Assembly (NCBI GenBank): GCA_027335985.1
Contig: DAHWGX010000053.1
Location: forward strand, 1-9,193
Length of the DNA: 9,193 nt
DNA from: Nitrospirota bacterium
Lineage (GTDB): Bacteria; Nitrospirota_A; Leptospirillia; Leptospirillales; Leptospirillaceae
Direction of reading: 5' to 3'
Both the position numbers and the translations under genes were made by a program. Shown here in pieces: positions 1 to 6,506 of the stretch (the first letter of the stretch is position 1; the number at the start of each line of letters is the position of its first letter). The notes under the pieces were generated by a model, which saw only the letters and a list, made by a program, of their open reading frames with translations, made no database searches and was not told the DNA's origin.

Positions 1-342
1 GGGAACGAAGCTCTCGACTTTCTTGCTCAGGCCCTTTTGTTTTTCTCGGGGATTGAACGAAACAGGTTTCAACAGCCCGGCCCCTTGCTCCTTTCATCAA
101 AGGAAAAGATTCCCTTTCCAGCAACCACTGACTGGACAAGACTCCATCAGCTCTTGGGAGAAAAGACTTCAGCGCAGGATACCTCGATAGGGGGAGCCGA
201 TTTCATGACCTTTGGAGATCCCTTTTCCAGCGGAGACACACTCCCTCCGACAAAAGAGGATGCCTTCAATCTCATTGCCGATGTGAGGTATTTGGCTGAC
301 ATCTGCCACAAAATCCTTTACTCAAATAAAGCAAGGACTTAA
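1..342 (+). CDS. C-terminal part of an unrecognised protein (5' end outside window)
   Basis: The reading frame is open from the first base of the window to TAA at 340-342, giving 113 residues. No start needs to be invented: a TTG at 37 could be read as one, but the frame continues upstream without a stop and the residues before it (GNEALDFLAQALLF) look like ordinary protein. The visible part has a hydrophobic helix-like beginning, a loop rich in Pro, Ser and Thr in the middle, and a helical end (around DAFNLIADVRYLADICHKIL). I see no catalytic motif, signal peptide or membrane helix, and I do not recognise the family. It ends 8 nt from the end of the convergent arsM gene, and I see no T-tract terminator between them. 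Function unknown. Confidence refers to it being a real gene end. Confidence 0.6.
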   Translation, partial: GNEALDFLAQALLFFSGIERNRFQQPGPLLLSSKEKIPFPATTDWTRLHQLLGEKTSAQDTSIGGADFMTFGDPFSSGDTLPPTKEDAFNLIADVRYLADICHKILYSNKART

Positions 343-350
343 CACAAAGA

Positions 351-1166
351 TCAATGAGCCTCTGACGGCTTTTGGCCTGAGACTACAGCCGACACAACAC
401 AATCGGCCATATTGCTTCCTGGTGCCCAGGAGGTAATAAAGCTTCGGCTTTCCTCCCTAACATCTATTTTGACTTCCTGAAATCCCGCGCTTTTCATCAG
501 CCTCTCGATGACTTCCGGAGTCTGAGCCCCGGCCATGCAACCGGAGTAAAGCTCCGAATTTTTCCTGACCTCATCAGGAAGCTCAAAGCGAGCCACAACA
601 TCCGATATAACCATTCTCCCACCAGGACGAAGAACCCGAAAAACCTCCAAAAAGACACGGGCTTTATCCGGAGAGAGATTGACGACACAGTTTGATATGA
701 CGACATCGACTGAAGCATCTGCTACCGGAAGATTTTCGATCTCTCCCAGGCGAAACTCAACATTCTTCCAATCCCCCTCTCGGGCTCCCTTGCGAGCACG
801 ACTGATCATTTCAGGGGTCATATCAACACCAATCGCACGACCATTTTTGCCGACAAGCCTTCCCACCATGAAAACATCGATCCCTGCCCCGGAGCCTAAA
901 TCGAGGACTGTCATTCCCTCCTCGACACGAGCTTCACGCAACGGTGCCCCGCACCCGAGTCCCAGATCGGCGCCTTCCGGTAGTGATTGAAGCTCTTCCG
1001 GAGAATAGCCAAGCTTCAGCGAAAGGCCACCCGCCTTCTCTCCCGAAGAACAGCATGAACTTCTGAGAGCACAGCAACCTTCAGCCTCCATATCCCGGGC
1101 TATTTTTCCATAGCGTTCTCTCACAACCTCTCGGACATCCGGATTCATACCTCCATCGGTCACCAT
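351..1166 (-). CDS. arsM: Arsenite S-adenosylmethionine methyltransferase (ArsM)
   Basis: A 271-aa cytosolic enzyme that transfers methyl groups from S-adenosylmethionine to trivalent arsenic, giving methylated and eventually volatile arsenicals. The Rossmann SAM-binding motif VLDLGSGAGID lies at residues 87-97, the acidic ribose-binding segment GVDMTPEM at 113-120, and the post-I motif LRPGGRMVISDV at 179-190. Family-typical cysteines are present: Cys72 in LGLGCG, Cys160 in SNCVVNLSPDK and Cys210 in SGCMAGA. They match the three arsenic-binding cysteines of characterised ArsM proteins. An N-terminal cluster (Cys31, 32, 38, 39) could provide the fourth conserved cysteine. Length is normal for bacterial ArsM. 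The start is supported by AGGAGG (complement of 1173-1178) six bases upstream; Met7 is a weaker alternative. A promoter and dyad precede it. No arsR or arsenite pump gene is visible nearby. The SNCVVNL and GC-MAGA contexts separate it from generic UbiE-like methyltransferases. Confidence 0.93.
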   Translation of the reverse strand: MVTDGGMNPDVREVVRERYGKIARDMEAEGCCALRSSCCSSGEKAGGLSLKLGYSPEELQSLPEGADLGLGCGAPLREARVEEGMTVLDLGSGAGIDVFMVGRLVGKNGRAIGVDMTPEMISRARKGAREGDWKNVEFRLGEIENLPVADASVDVVISNCVVNLSPDKARVFLEVFRVLRPGGRMVISDVVARFELPDEVRKNSELYSGCMAGAQTPEVIERLMKSAGFQEVKIDVREESRSFITSWAPGSNMADCVVSAVVSGQKPSEAH

Positions 1167-1211
1167 CTTCTCCCTCCTAAAGTCTCAACATCGTCCGAAG
1201 AAATTTTCCGA

Positions 1212-1227
1212 AAACATTTCAATGTTT
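1212..1227. promoter_or_regulatory. Candidate operator: dyad at the arsM transcription start
   Basis: AAACATT and AATGTTT form a perfect 7-bp inverted repeat separated by two bases, immediately downstream of the arsM -10 box and covering the predicted +1. Such placement is typical of repressor sites, for example those bound by ArsR/SmtB-family dimers. No regulator gene is in the window, so the identity of any binding protein is unknown. A short RNA hairpin in the leader is the alternative reading, but the 2-nt spacer is too small for a stable loop without opening the inner pairs. Confidence 0.4.
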
Positions 1228-1229
1228 CA

Positions 1230-1258
1230 ATTATAATAAAATATACAAAAAAGATCAA
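1230..1258 (-). promoter_or_regulatory. Sigma-70-type promoter for arsM
   Basis: Read on the minus strand, TTGATC (complement of 1253-1258) is followed after exactly 17 bases by a consensus TATAAT (complement of 1230-1235). A transcript would begin near 1223, leaving a leader of about 56 nt before the arsM ATG at 1166. The segment is markedly A+T-rich compared with the flanking coding DNA. No competing -35/-10 pair of similar quality is apparent in this spacer. Confidence 0.6.
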
Positions 1259-1286
1259 CAGACCCCAATTCCGGTGTAGAGGATTT

Positions 1287-1317
1287 AAAAAAATCCCCTC
1301 AAAAACTGACCGAGGGG
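1287..1317 (-). terminator. Rho-independent terminator after the diguanylate cyclase gene
   Basis: On the minus strand the transcript would read CCCCTC, an 11-nt loop, GAGGGG, one A, then seven U (complement of the A-run at 1287-1293). The stem arms are at 1312-1317 and 1295-1300. It lies about 90 nt past the cyclase stop and upstream of the arsM promoter, so it should separate the two minus-strand transcription units. Confidence 0.65.
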
Positions 1318-1408
1318 TGAGCGTTTCTTCCTATCTCGACACTCGGGAATAGACGTCATTACATGAATGAGAAGGGAATTCACAAACTTCGGCTTTGGCC
1401 AATCCTTT

Positions 1409-2656
1409 TCAAGCTTCATTGTGTGGTGCCACAGCCAGACAATTCCTTCCTTCTTGCTTTGCCTGTGAGAGTGCCCGTTCAGCCAGTTTGATCAAGTCAT
1501 CCTCAGTCTGCCCCGACACACGGATTGCCGCTCCAAGCGAAACAGTCACCAGGGCGCGTTCTCCCGTCGCCACTGGGTTGGAGCAAGACACAACTCCTCT
1601 GATTTCGGCATAATGATTTAATACAGTCTCAGGAGTGATTCGGGGAGATACCACAAGGAACTCCTCCCCTCCCCAGCGCCCCAAGAACTCACCTTCCATG
1701 AGCTTCCCCTGAATAAGGGTGGAGACACTTTGCAGGAGTGCATCTCCGGCTAAGTGTCCGTAATGGTCGTTATACCGCTTGAATTCATCAATATCGAAGA
1801 TAGCCACCGCCAAAGAAAATCCTTCCTTTTCAGCGCGAACCATCTCCCGTGCGAGAATCTTTATGATGGCGCGTCTGACCAATGCCCCTGTAAGGGGATC
1901 CCTGTAAATTCGCGTCATGTTTTTAAGCAGGATCGACAGCTCGCTGATGGAAAAGAGTGGCGGAATCAATGGGGGAGATTTTTTAGGAATGCTCTCATCA
2001 AAGCTTTGGAGGTATCCGGCGACATCCTTGATCGGTTCCCCCACCTGAAGAACAACGTTCCGCCATCCCATCGCCATAAAAAGGAGTCCCAAAATGGTCG
2101 ATCCCCAATAGAGCCATGTATCGAGATGTTCAAGATGGAGCTGACGATGTTCAACTAAGGACAGGCGACGGACCTCATTCCTCCGCGAGTCTGTGACATG
2201 GAGCTGAAAGACTCCAACCTGGGAAAGAAGCTGCTGAAGACAGGGGCTGCCTCCTGGCAAAGGATGTCTGAGGCAGGCGATCCCGTTTTTTTCGAGGGTG
2301 GCCCAGCCCGAAGGCAGAAGATTATGATTTCGACCATCAATCCGGCCAAGATTATGTATCAGAACCCTGATCAGTCGCGCCTGAATGAGAAGCTTTCTCC
2401 GTTCTTCCTCTTGGGACTTTCCTTCCGTGAGACTCTGAAGGAGTTCCTCATGAAATGCCGACAGGCTCGCATCGATTTCTGAGACTTGGCTTTCCGCTTC
2501 GGCCAATGACTCAATCTTTCCGATGAGGGCCTTCTTCTGGCCATTGAGATAGGAGTGAAGACCCAAGCCAACAACATGAAAAAATATTGAACCGGCAAAG
2601 GTGATCGCGACAAATGTCCGAAATGATACCTCAATCGGAATCGGCCACTTTTTCAT
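1409..2656 (-). CDS. Membrane-anchored diguanylate cyclase (GGDEF domain)
   Basis: A 415-aa inner-membrane protein predicted to make cyclic di-GMP from two GTP. A first membrane helix spans about 13-33 and a second about 181-199. Between them are about 145 residues expected in the periplasm, starting with a probable coiled coil (about 40-95) and containing Cys128 and Cys139; this would be a sensor region of no family I recognise. The C-terminal catalytic domain (about 247-410) shows the entry motif YRDPLTGALVRR (251-262), the metal and nucleotide segment FDIDEFKRYNDHYGHLAGD (287-305), the active-site signature RWGGEEF (327-333) and VTVSLGAA (370-377). The usual product-inhibition RxxD motif five residues before GGEEF is absent (MEGE occupies that place), so feedback inhibition is probably lacking. 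The start is supported by AGGAG (complement of 2665-2669) 8 nt upstream. It is monocistronic, divergent from emrA, and closed by a terminator. Confidence 0.92.
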   Translation of the reverse strand: MKKWPIPIEVSFRTFVAITFAGSIFFHVVGLGLHSYLNGQKKALIGKIESLAEAESQVSEIDASLSAFHEELLQSLTEGKSQEEERRKLLIQARLIRVLIHNLGRIDGRNHNLLPSGWATLEKNGIACLRHPLPGGSPCLQQLLSQVGVFQLHVTDSRRNEVRRLSLVEHRQLHLEHLDTWLYWGSTILGLLFMAMGWRNVVLQVGEPIKDVAGYLQSFDESIPKKSPPLIPPLFSISELSILLKNMTRIYRDPLTGALVRRAIIKILAREMVRAEKEGFSLAVAIFDIDEFKRYNDHYGHLAGDALLQSVSTLIQGKLMEGEFLGRWGGEEFLVVSPRITPETVLNHYAEIRGVVSCSNPVATGERALVTVSLGAAIRVSGQTEDDLIKLAERALSQAKQEGRNCLAVAPHNEA

Positions 2657-2783
2657 TGCACGCGCTCCTGGCTCGGGAAGGAAAAGGAAAACTTCATGGA
2701 CTCAGGAAGGATACAACGTCAAGAAAAAACTCGCCAGACATCCAGACTTTCTCGCCCACTGTCAAAAAACGCGAAAGGATGAC

Positions 2784-2812
2784 TTGACCCCAGATCATCG
2801 GTGAACTAATTT
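2784..2812 (+). promoter_or_regulatory. Candidate promoter for emrAB
   Basis: TTGACC (2784-2789) matches five of six -35 consensus bases, and after 17 bases TAATTT (2807-2812) provides a poor -10 that keeps the first, second and last consensus positions. A start near 2819 would leave a leader of about 65 nt with an AAGGA at 2867-2871 before the emrA ATG. The rest of the 227-nt spacer (2657-2883) shows no small gene I can support. Confidence 0.35.
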
Positions 2813-2813
2813 A

Positions 2814-2829
2814 TTAATTAATCAATTAA
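2814..2829. promoter_or_regulatory. Candidate operator: A+T-rich 16-bp near-palindrome before emrA
   Basis: TTAATTAATCAATTAA pairs with its own complement at seven of eight positions about its centre. It abuts the candidate -10 box and covers the predicted start of emrA transcription. Size, symmetry and A+T content resemble MarR-family or TetR-family operators, and EmrAB-type pumps are commonly under such repressors. No regulator gene is present in the window, so the link is inference. Confidence 0.4.
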
Positions 2830-2883
2830 CCTCATTTTCAAGCACGACAACCTGTCACATCAGAACAAGGAACTTCGGCCCTC

Positions 2884-3822
2884 ATGAAAAAACAGGCATT
2901 GATCGCAACTGTCGCAACAGTCATTGGAATCGGGAGCGCCTCAGTCCTGTACGCCTCTTACACCCGAAGCCACGTCTCCACCGATGATGCCCAGATAACA
3001 GGCCACCTCGACCCGATCACTTCCCGAATTGCCGGTCCGGTCGCCCGGGTTCTCATAAAGGACAACCAAGTTGTCCATGCCGGAGATGTCCTGATCGAAA
3101 TTGACTCCCGACTTTTCCAATCCACCTATGACAAAGACAAGGCAGCCCTTGCCCGAGACATGGCCCAACTGAAGGTCCTCTCCGCCACGATTGAGCGGGA
3201 TCGGGCCAACTCCGATCTGGCAAAACGGGAGAGCCGACGGACACTGAATCTTTCCAAGAAAGCCTTTGCCACGGCATCGCGACTCGACAAGGACATGTCC
3301 ACGTACCAAATGGCCCAGGCCCAAACCAAAGCCGACACAGAAACCATGAAGGTCCTGAAAGAGACGATCCATCGCGATGAGGCCGTTCTTGCCATCGACT
3401 CCATCAACCTTCGCTATACCAAGGTCCGCGCCCCCGTCGATGGCCGAATCACGGGGAAGACAATTGAGATGGGAACGTTTTTGACCCCTGGCCAGGTTGT
3501 AGGATATGTCGTTCCCTTCAACATGTGGGTTGTCGCCAATTACAAAGAAACCGATCTTCATGGCATTCGGCGGGGTGACCCCGTCACCCTCAAAGTCGAT
3601 GCCCTTCCCGGACAGACCTTTCATGGACACGTCGACAGTATCGCCCAGTCGACAGGGGCCGTTCTCTCCCTCCTGCCGCCGGAAAATGCCACCGGCAACT
3701 TCACAAAGGTTGTCCAGCGCGTACCGGTCAAGATCCTGATCGACCCCGGATCCGACCCGGACCATCGCTTGCGAATCGGCATGTCGGTTGTTCCCGTCGT
3801 TCTCACCCACAAGATCCGATAA
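2884..3822 (+). CDS. emrA: EmrA-type membrane fusion protein (HlyD family)
   Basis: A 312-aa periplasmic adaptor for a DHA2-type exporter, linking the inner-membrane pump to an outer-membrane channel. One N-terminal membrane anchor lies at about 5-25. It is followed by the family motif STDDAQI (32-38), the first half of a biotinyl-lipoyl-like domain (about 44-75), an alpha-helical hairpin (about 80-170), the returning strand LRYTKVRAPVDGRITG (176-191), the beta-barrel signature WVVANYKETDL (215-225) and the typical C-terminal NATGNFTKVVQRVPVKI (268-284). It is shorter than E. coli EmrA (about 390 aa), and the difference appears to be mainly in the helical hairpin. The ATG at 2884 follows AAGGA by about 12 nt, a slightly long spacing. 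The stop lies 3 nt before emrB, so the two are certainly co-expressed. No tolC-like gene is in the window. The substrate cannot be read from sequence. Confidence 0.88.
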   Translation: MKKQALIATVATVIGIGSASVLYASYTRSHVSTDDAQITGHLDPITSRIAGPVARVLIKDNQVVHAGDVLIEIDSRLFQSTYDKDKAALARDMAQLKVLSATIERDRANSDLAKRESRRTLNLSKKAFATASRLDKDMSTYQMAQAQTKADTETMKVLKETIHRDEAVLAIDSINLRYTKVRAPVDGRITGKTIEMGTFLTPGQVVGYVVPFNMWVVANYKETDLHGIRRGDPVTLKVDALPGQTFHGHVDSIAQSTGAVLSLLPPENATGNFTKVVQRVPVKILIDPGSDPDHRLRIGMSVVPVVLTHKIR

Positions 3823-3825
3823 ACG

Positions 3826-5415
3826 ATGGAACCCGGAGCCCCGGTCGAGCGAAGCGCCGACATCCCTCCCCTAAGCAATCCCCGACTGGTCATCACGGCC
3901 GCAGTCGGGGCCACCGTCCTGGAGACACTGGATTCCACAGTCGTTAACGTGGGCCTGCCCAACATGATGGGGGGGCTCGATACCACCATCGACGGAATCG
4001 CCTGGGTCATCACCGCCTATACCATCGGCAATGTTCTCATGATCCCCATGACCCGCTACCTTTCCGATCGATTCGGCCGGAGACGATACTTCACCTTGTC
4101 AATCATCCTCTTTACCCTCTTTTCCCTCTTATGCGGACTCTCTCGGGACCTCCTTCCTCTGGTGCTTTTCCGGCTTCTTCAGGGAATGGCGGGAGCCGCC
4201 TTTTTTGCGACGAGTCAAACGCTTATCATTGATGCCTTCCCTCCGGAAAAAGTCGCCATGGCCAATGCCGTCTTCGGCATTGGCGTGAGCCTGGGGCCGG
4301 CCCTCGGTCCGGTCGTGGGGGGCTATCTCATCTACAATCATTCATGGCCTTGGATTTTCTTCATCAACGTACCCACAGGAATCTTTCTCACCTACCTCTC
4401 CTATCGCTATGTTCCCGACTCCCATCATTCCGTTTCGGATGAACCTTTTGACCTTCCTGGAGTTCTTCTTCTTGTGGGAGCCATCCCCGGCATTCAGTTC
4501 GCCCTGGAAAACGGTCAACGCTATGACTGGTTCTCCTCTCCGGCCATTCGGATCGCGGCCCTTTCCGGAGCTCTCTTCCTGGCCCTCTTTGTGATTCGGG
4601 AGCTCACCGCCAGACACCCCCTTCTGGACCTGAGGGTTCTCAAGAATCGCTCCCTCTGGGCTGGGTCGGCCGGTTATGCCTTGCTGGGATCCGTCTACTT
4701 CGGAACGCTCTTTACCATTCCCCTGATGGGTGAGGAGCTCTTCTCCTGGGACCCCCTCGAAACAGGGTTTGTCCTCCTTCAAAGCATCATCTCTTTTACT
4801 TTTGCCACCATGATCTCCGGATCGTTGATGGGCAAGGTTCCGGTCTGGATGATCATGGTCCCCGGAGTCGTCGTGATCGAAATCGCGCTCTGGGGATATG
4901 GCCACATTGGCCCCACGGCCAACCCCCACTCATTCCTCTGGCCAAACATTTTCCGGGGCATCGGACTTGCCCTTCTCTTCCCCCCCCTCATGACCATGTC
5001 GCTGGCCACGCTTCCTCGCCGGATGCTCGCCACCGGCGCCGCCGTTTCGGGCATGATCGGCCAGTTGGGCGGATCCATCGGAATCGCCCTTCTTGCGACA
5101 CTCCTTCAACGATCCCAGCAGGTTCACCAGGCCTATCTCACCACCGCCAATCTCACCGCCAACAGAGTTCAGACGGAACAGACCCAGCAAACGATCATCT
5201 CCCACCTCTCCTCCCTTGGAATTTCTCCGGGGGAGGCCTCCCGTCTCGCCATTGGACTCATTGAAAAGGAAGTCTCCTCTCAGTCCCTCTTTCTCTCCTT
5301 CTCCGATGTCTATGCCGCAGTCGCGGTGGCTGCACTCATTCTCCTGGGACCCATTTTTCTCTTTGAACGCTCCCCTCGGGAAGAACCGCCTCCGTCTCCC
5401 CCCACAACAGGATGA
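3826..5415 (+). CDS. emrB: EmrB-type multidrug exporter, MFS DHA2 family (14 helices)
   Basis: A 529-aa proton-driven inner-membrane antiporter that would pump drugs or other amphipathic compounds through EmrA. Length and hydrophobicity fit the 14-helix DHA2 family. Motifs in order are D1 LDSTVVNVGLP (35-45) in helix 1, motif A LSDRFGRRRYF (79-89) in the 2-3 loop, motif B RLLQGMAGA (116-124) in helix 4, and antiporter motif C GVSLGPALGPVVGGYL (153-168) in helix 5. A hydrophilic segment at about 430-485 precedes the last helix (about 492-513), followed by a Pro-rich cytosolic tail. The start is 3 nt past emrA with no clear ribosome site of its own, so translation is probably coupled to emrA. 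Two homopolymer runs lie within the frame: seven G near 3969 and eight C at 4980-4987. Substrate specificity is unknown. No convincing terminator follows it before 5483. Confidence 0.9.
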   Translation: MEPGAPVERSADIPPLSNPRLVITAAVGATVLETLDSTVVNVGLPNMMGGLDTTIDGIAWVITAYTIGNVLMIPMTRYLSDRFGRRRYFTLSIILFTLFSLLCGLSRDLLPLVLFRLLQGMAGAAFFATSQTLIIDAFPPEKVAMANAVFGIGVSLGPALGPVVGGYLIYNHSWPWIFFINVPTGIFLTYLSYRYVPDSHHSVSDEPFDLPGVLLLVGAIPGIQFALENGQRYDWFSSPAIRIAALSGALFLALFVIRELTARHPLLDLRVLKNRSLWAGSAGYALLGSVYFGTLFTIPLMGEELFSWDPLETGFVLLQSIISFTFATMISGSLMGKVPVWMIMVPGVVVIEIALWGYGHIGPTANPHSFLWPNIFRGIGLALLFPPLMTMSLATLPRRMLATGAAVSGMIGQLGGSIGIALLATLLQRSQQVHQAYLTTANLTANRVQTEQTQQTIISHLSSLGISPGEASRLAIGLIEKEVSSQSLFLSFSDVYAAVAVAALILLGPIFLFERSPREEPPPSPPTTG

Positions 5416-5482
5416 CTTCAACCGAAGGAGGCTGATAAACTAGGAGAGAAGGATTGTAACCCCAACCCGCTTGAGGCCCCCC

Positions 5483-5938
5483 GTGAATCCCTACGTCATT
5501 TCCATGTCTCTGCTGATCTATCTCGCCCTCACCGGATATCTGACAGCCCTGTTTATAAGAACCCGTTACGGAGCCCCCACCGGTCGATGGCTTGGCTCCT
5601 TTTTTTCCGGACCCCAGACCTCGGACTTTATCCGGATTCGGCGAGGCCATATCTTTGCAGCACTGGCAGGCTTCACCTGTGACGTGACGGGAACGGCCAT
5701 CATGGAATACGAACGAATCCAGGGGCGCATCCGCTTTCACCCGGTCCCCCCGGCATTGGACTGGTTCCATCTCATTACCGCCCAGGGGGCTCTCTGGCTC
5801 TTCGTCCTTCTCGCCATCTTGGGAGTCCTCAGAAAAAAAGGACACCCACTGGGGCGATTCCACTCGAAGCTCGGGCCGGTCTTTCTCGTCATCTGGCTGT
5901 CGAGCTCCATCTCGGGGTGGTTCTACCGCGTTTTTTAG
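5483..5938 (+). CDS. Small four-helix membrane protein with ordered histidines, possibly DUF420/CtaM-like
   Basis: A protein of about 151 aa from GTG at 5483, which has GAGG six bases upstream. TTG at 5471 is an alternative giving 155 aa, but its upstream AGGAGAGAAGG is too far away. Four membrane helices are predicted at about 6-26, 55-74, 96-116 and 131-147. Histidines sit at or near helix ends: His56 (RRGHIF), His86, His96 (WFHLI), His121 and His127 (HPLGRFHSKLG), and the last helix ends LVIWLSSSISGWFYRVF. This layout resembles small heme-handling or haem-copper oxidase assembly proteins of the DUF420/CtaM type. That is pattern resemblance, not a firm assignment. It lies 67 nt after emrB and only 22 nt before mtnD, on the same strand, so it is probably the first gene of the methionine-salvage operon or a link between it and emrAB. 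A poor promoter-like pair (ATGACT and TAAACT, 5412-5441) precedes it. Role unknown. Confidence 0.7.
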   Translation: MNPYVISMSLLIYLALTGYLTALFIRTRYGAPTGRWLGSFFSGPQTSDFIRIRRGHIFAALAGFTCDVTGTAIMEYERIQGRIRFHPVPPALDWFHLITAQGALWLFVLLAILGVLRKKGHPLGRFHSKLGPVFLVIWLSSSISGWFYRVF

Positions 5939-5960
5939 CCGCCAATAAGGATCGAAACCC

Positions 5961-6506
5961 ATGGCCATTCTTTTTCGCACCGACAAGCGTCAAATCACAG
6001 CACTGCCGGAAATCGCCAAAATCCTTAACACCATTGGTGTTCGGCTTGACGCTTGGCCTGTTCCGGAGACTGGCCCCCTCCAACACCTCTTGGGCAAACC
6101 GCGACTGACCCTGTCGGAACAGGAGGAAGTTCTGAGCTCATTTCTTCCTCGTTTTGACCATCTGAAAAAAACTCTGGGCTACCAGACACAGGATCTCATC
6201 GTGCTCGACCCCGATCTCCCGGGACTCTCCGCTCTCGAAGAAAAGTTTCGATCCTGTCACACCCACGATGATGACGAGATCCGCTACATTGTGGAAGGCG
6301 AAGGGATCTTCGGTTTTGTCCTGCCTGACGGGGATCAGGTGGAGCTTCTCGTCGAAAGCGGGGACTTCATCAACGTCCCTCGAGGCGCCGAACACTGGTT
6401 CCGGCTGACGCCAGCGCGGCGCATTAAGGCCGTCCGATATTTCACCTCCCGGGAAGGCTGGGTTCCCCTCTATACGGGACGCCCCCTTTCTTCCGCCTTC
6501 GCATGA
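5961..6506 (+). CDS. mtnD: Acireductone dioxygenase (methionine salvage)
   Basis: A 181-aa cytosolic cupin enzyme that oxidises 1,2-dihydroxy-5-(methylthio)pent-1-en-3-one with O2. With Fe(II) the products are 4-methylthio-2-oxobutanoate (the methionine precursor) and formate; with Ni(II) the family takes an off-pathway route. The metal ligands fit the family exactly: His100 and His102 in CHTHDDDE, Glu106, and His145 in RGAEHWFRL, matching the His-96/98, Glu-102, His-140 set of the Klebsiella enzyme. The cupin core runs over about 95-165, including EIRYIVEGEGIFGF (106-119) and SGDFINVPRGAEHWF (133-147). Length is normal. The ATG at 5961 has AAGGA nine bases upstream. Its stop overlaps the mtnW start as ATGA. 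Sequence does not settle whether Fe or Ni is bound. Confidence 0.94.
   Translation: MAILFRTDKRQITALPEIAKILNTIGVRLDAWPVPETGPLQHLLGKPRLTLSEQEEVLSSFLPRFDHLKKTLGYQTQDLIVLDPDLPGLSALEEKFRSCHTHDDDEIRYIVEGEGIFGFVLPDGDQVELLVESGDFINVPRGAEHWFRLTPARRIKAVRYFTSREGWVPLYTGRPLSSAFA

Noticed and set aside
314..338. Inverted repeats near the end of the first gene (TCCTT/AAGGA and CTTTA/TAAAG)
   Set aside because: The stems are short and A+T-rich with no T-tract on either side, so they do not make a credible terminator for either convergent gene.
2601..2804. Small plus-strand open frame in the cyclase-emrA spacer
   Set aside because: It begins inside the cyclase gene on the other strand, has no supported start, and its translation is basic and featureless.
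2941..3810. Long minus-strand open frame of 289 codons opposite emrA
   Set aside because: It lies wholly opposite a well-supported membrane fusion protein. Its translation is Gly/Asp-rich with no recognisable domain, and such mirror frames are common in GC-rich coding DNA.
4342..5421. Minus-strand open frames opposite emrB (195 and 163 codons)
   Set aside because: They are shadows of the MFS reading frame with Gly/Glu/Lys-rich composition and no motifs.
5412..5441. Promoter-like pair ATGACT / TAAACT before the small membrane protein
   Set aside because: Four of six matches in each box with an 18-nt spacer is near what chance allows; not enough to call a separate promoter for the mtn operon.
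5416..5960. SAM or other sulfur-metabolite riboswitch ahead of the methionine-salvage genes
   Set aside because: The non-coding gaps (67 and 22 nt) are too short for a SAM aptamer plus expression platform, and no conserved aptamer core is visible.
5336..5986. Minus-strand open frame of 216 codons spanning the end of emrB and the small membrane protein
   Set aside because: It crosses three plus-strand features, its translation is low-complexity and hydrophilic, and it lacks a recognisable family.
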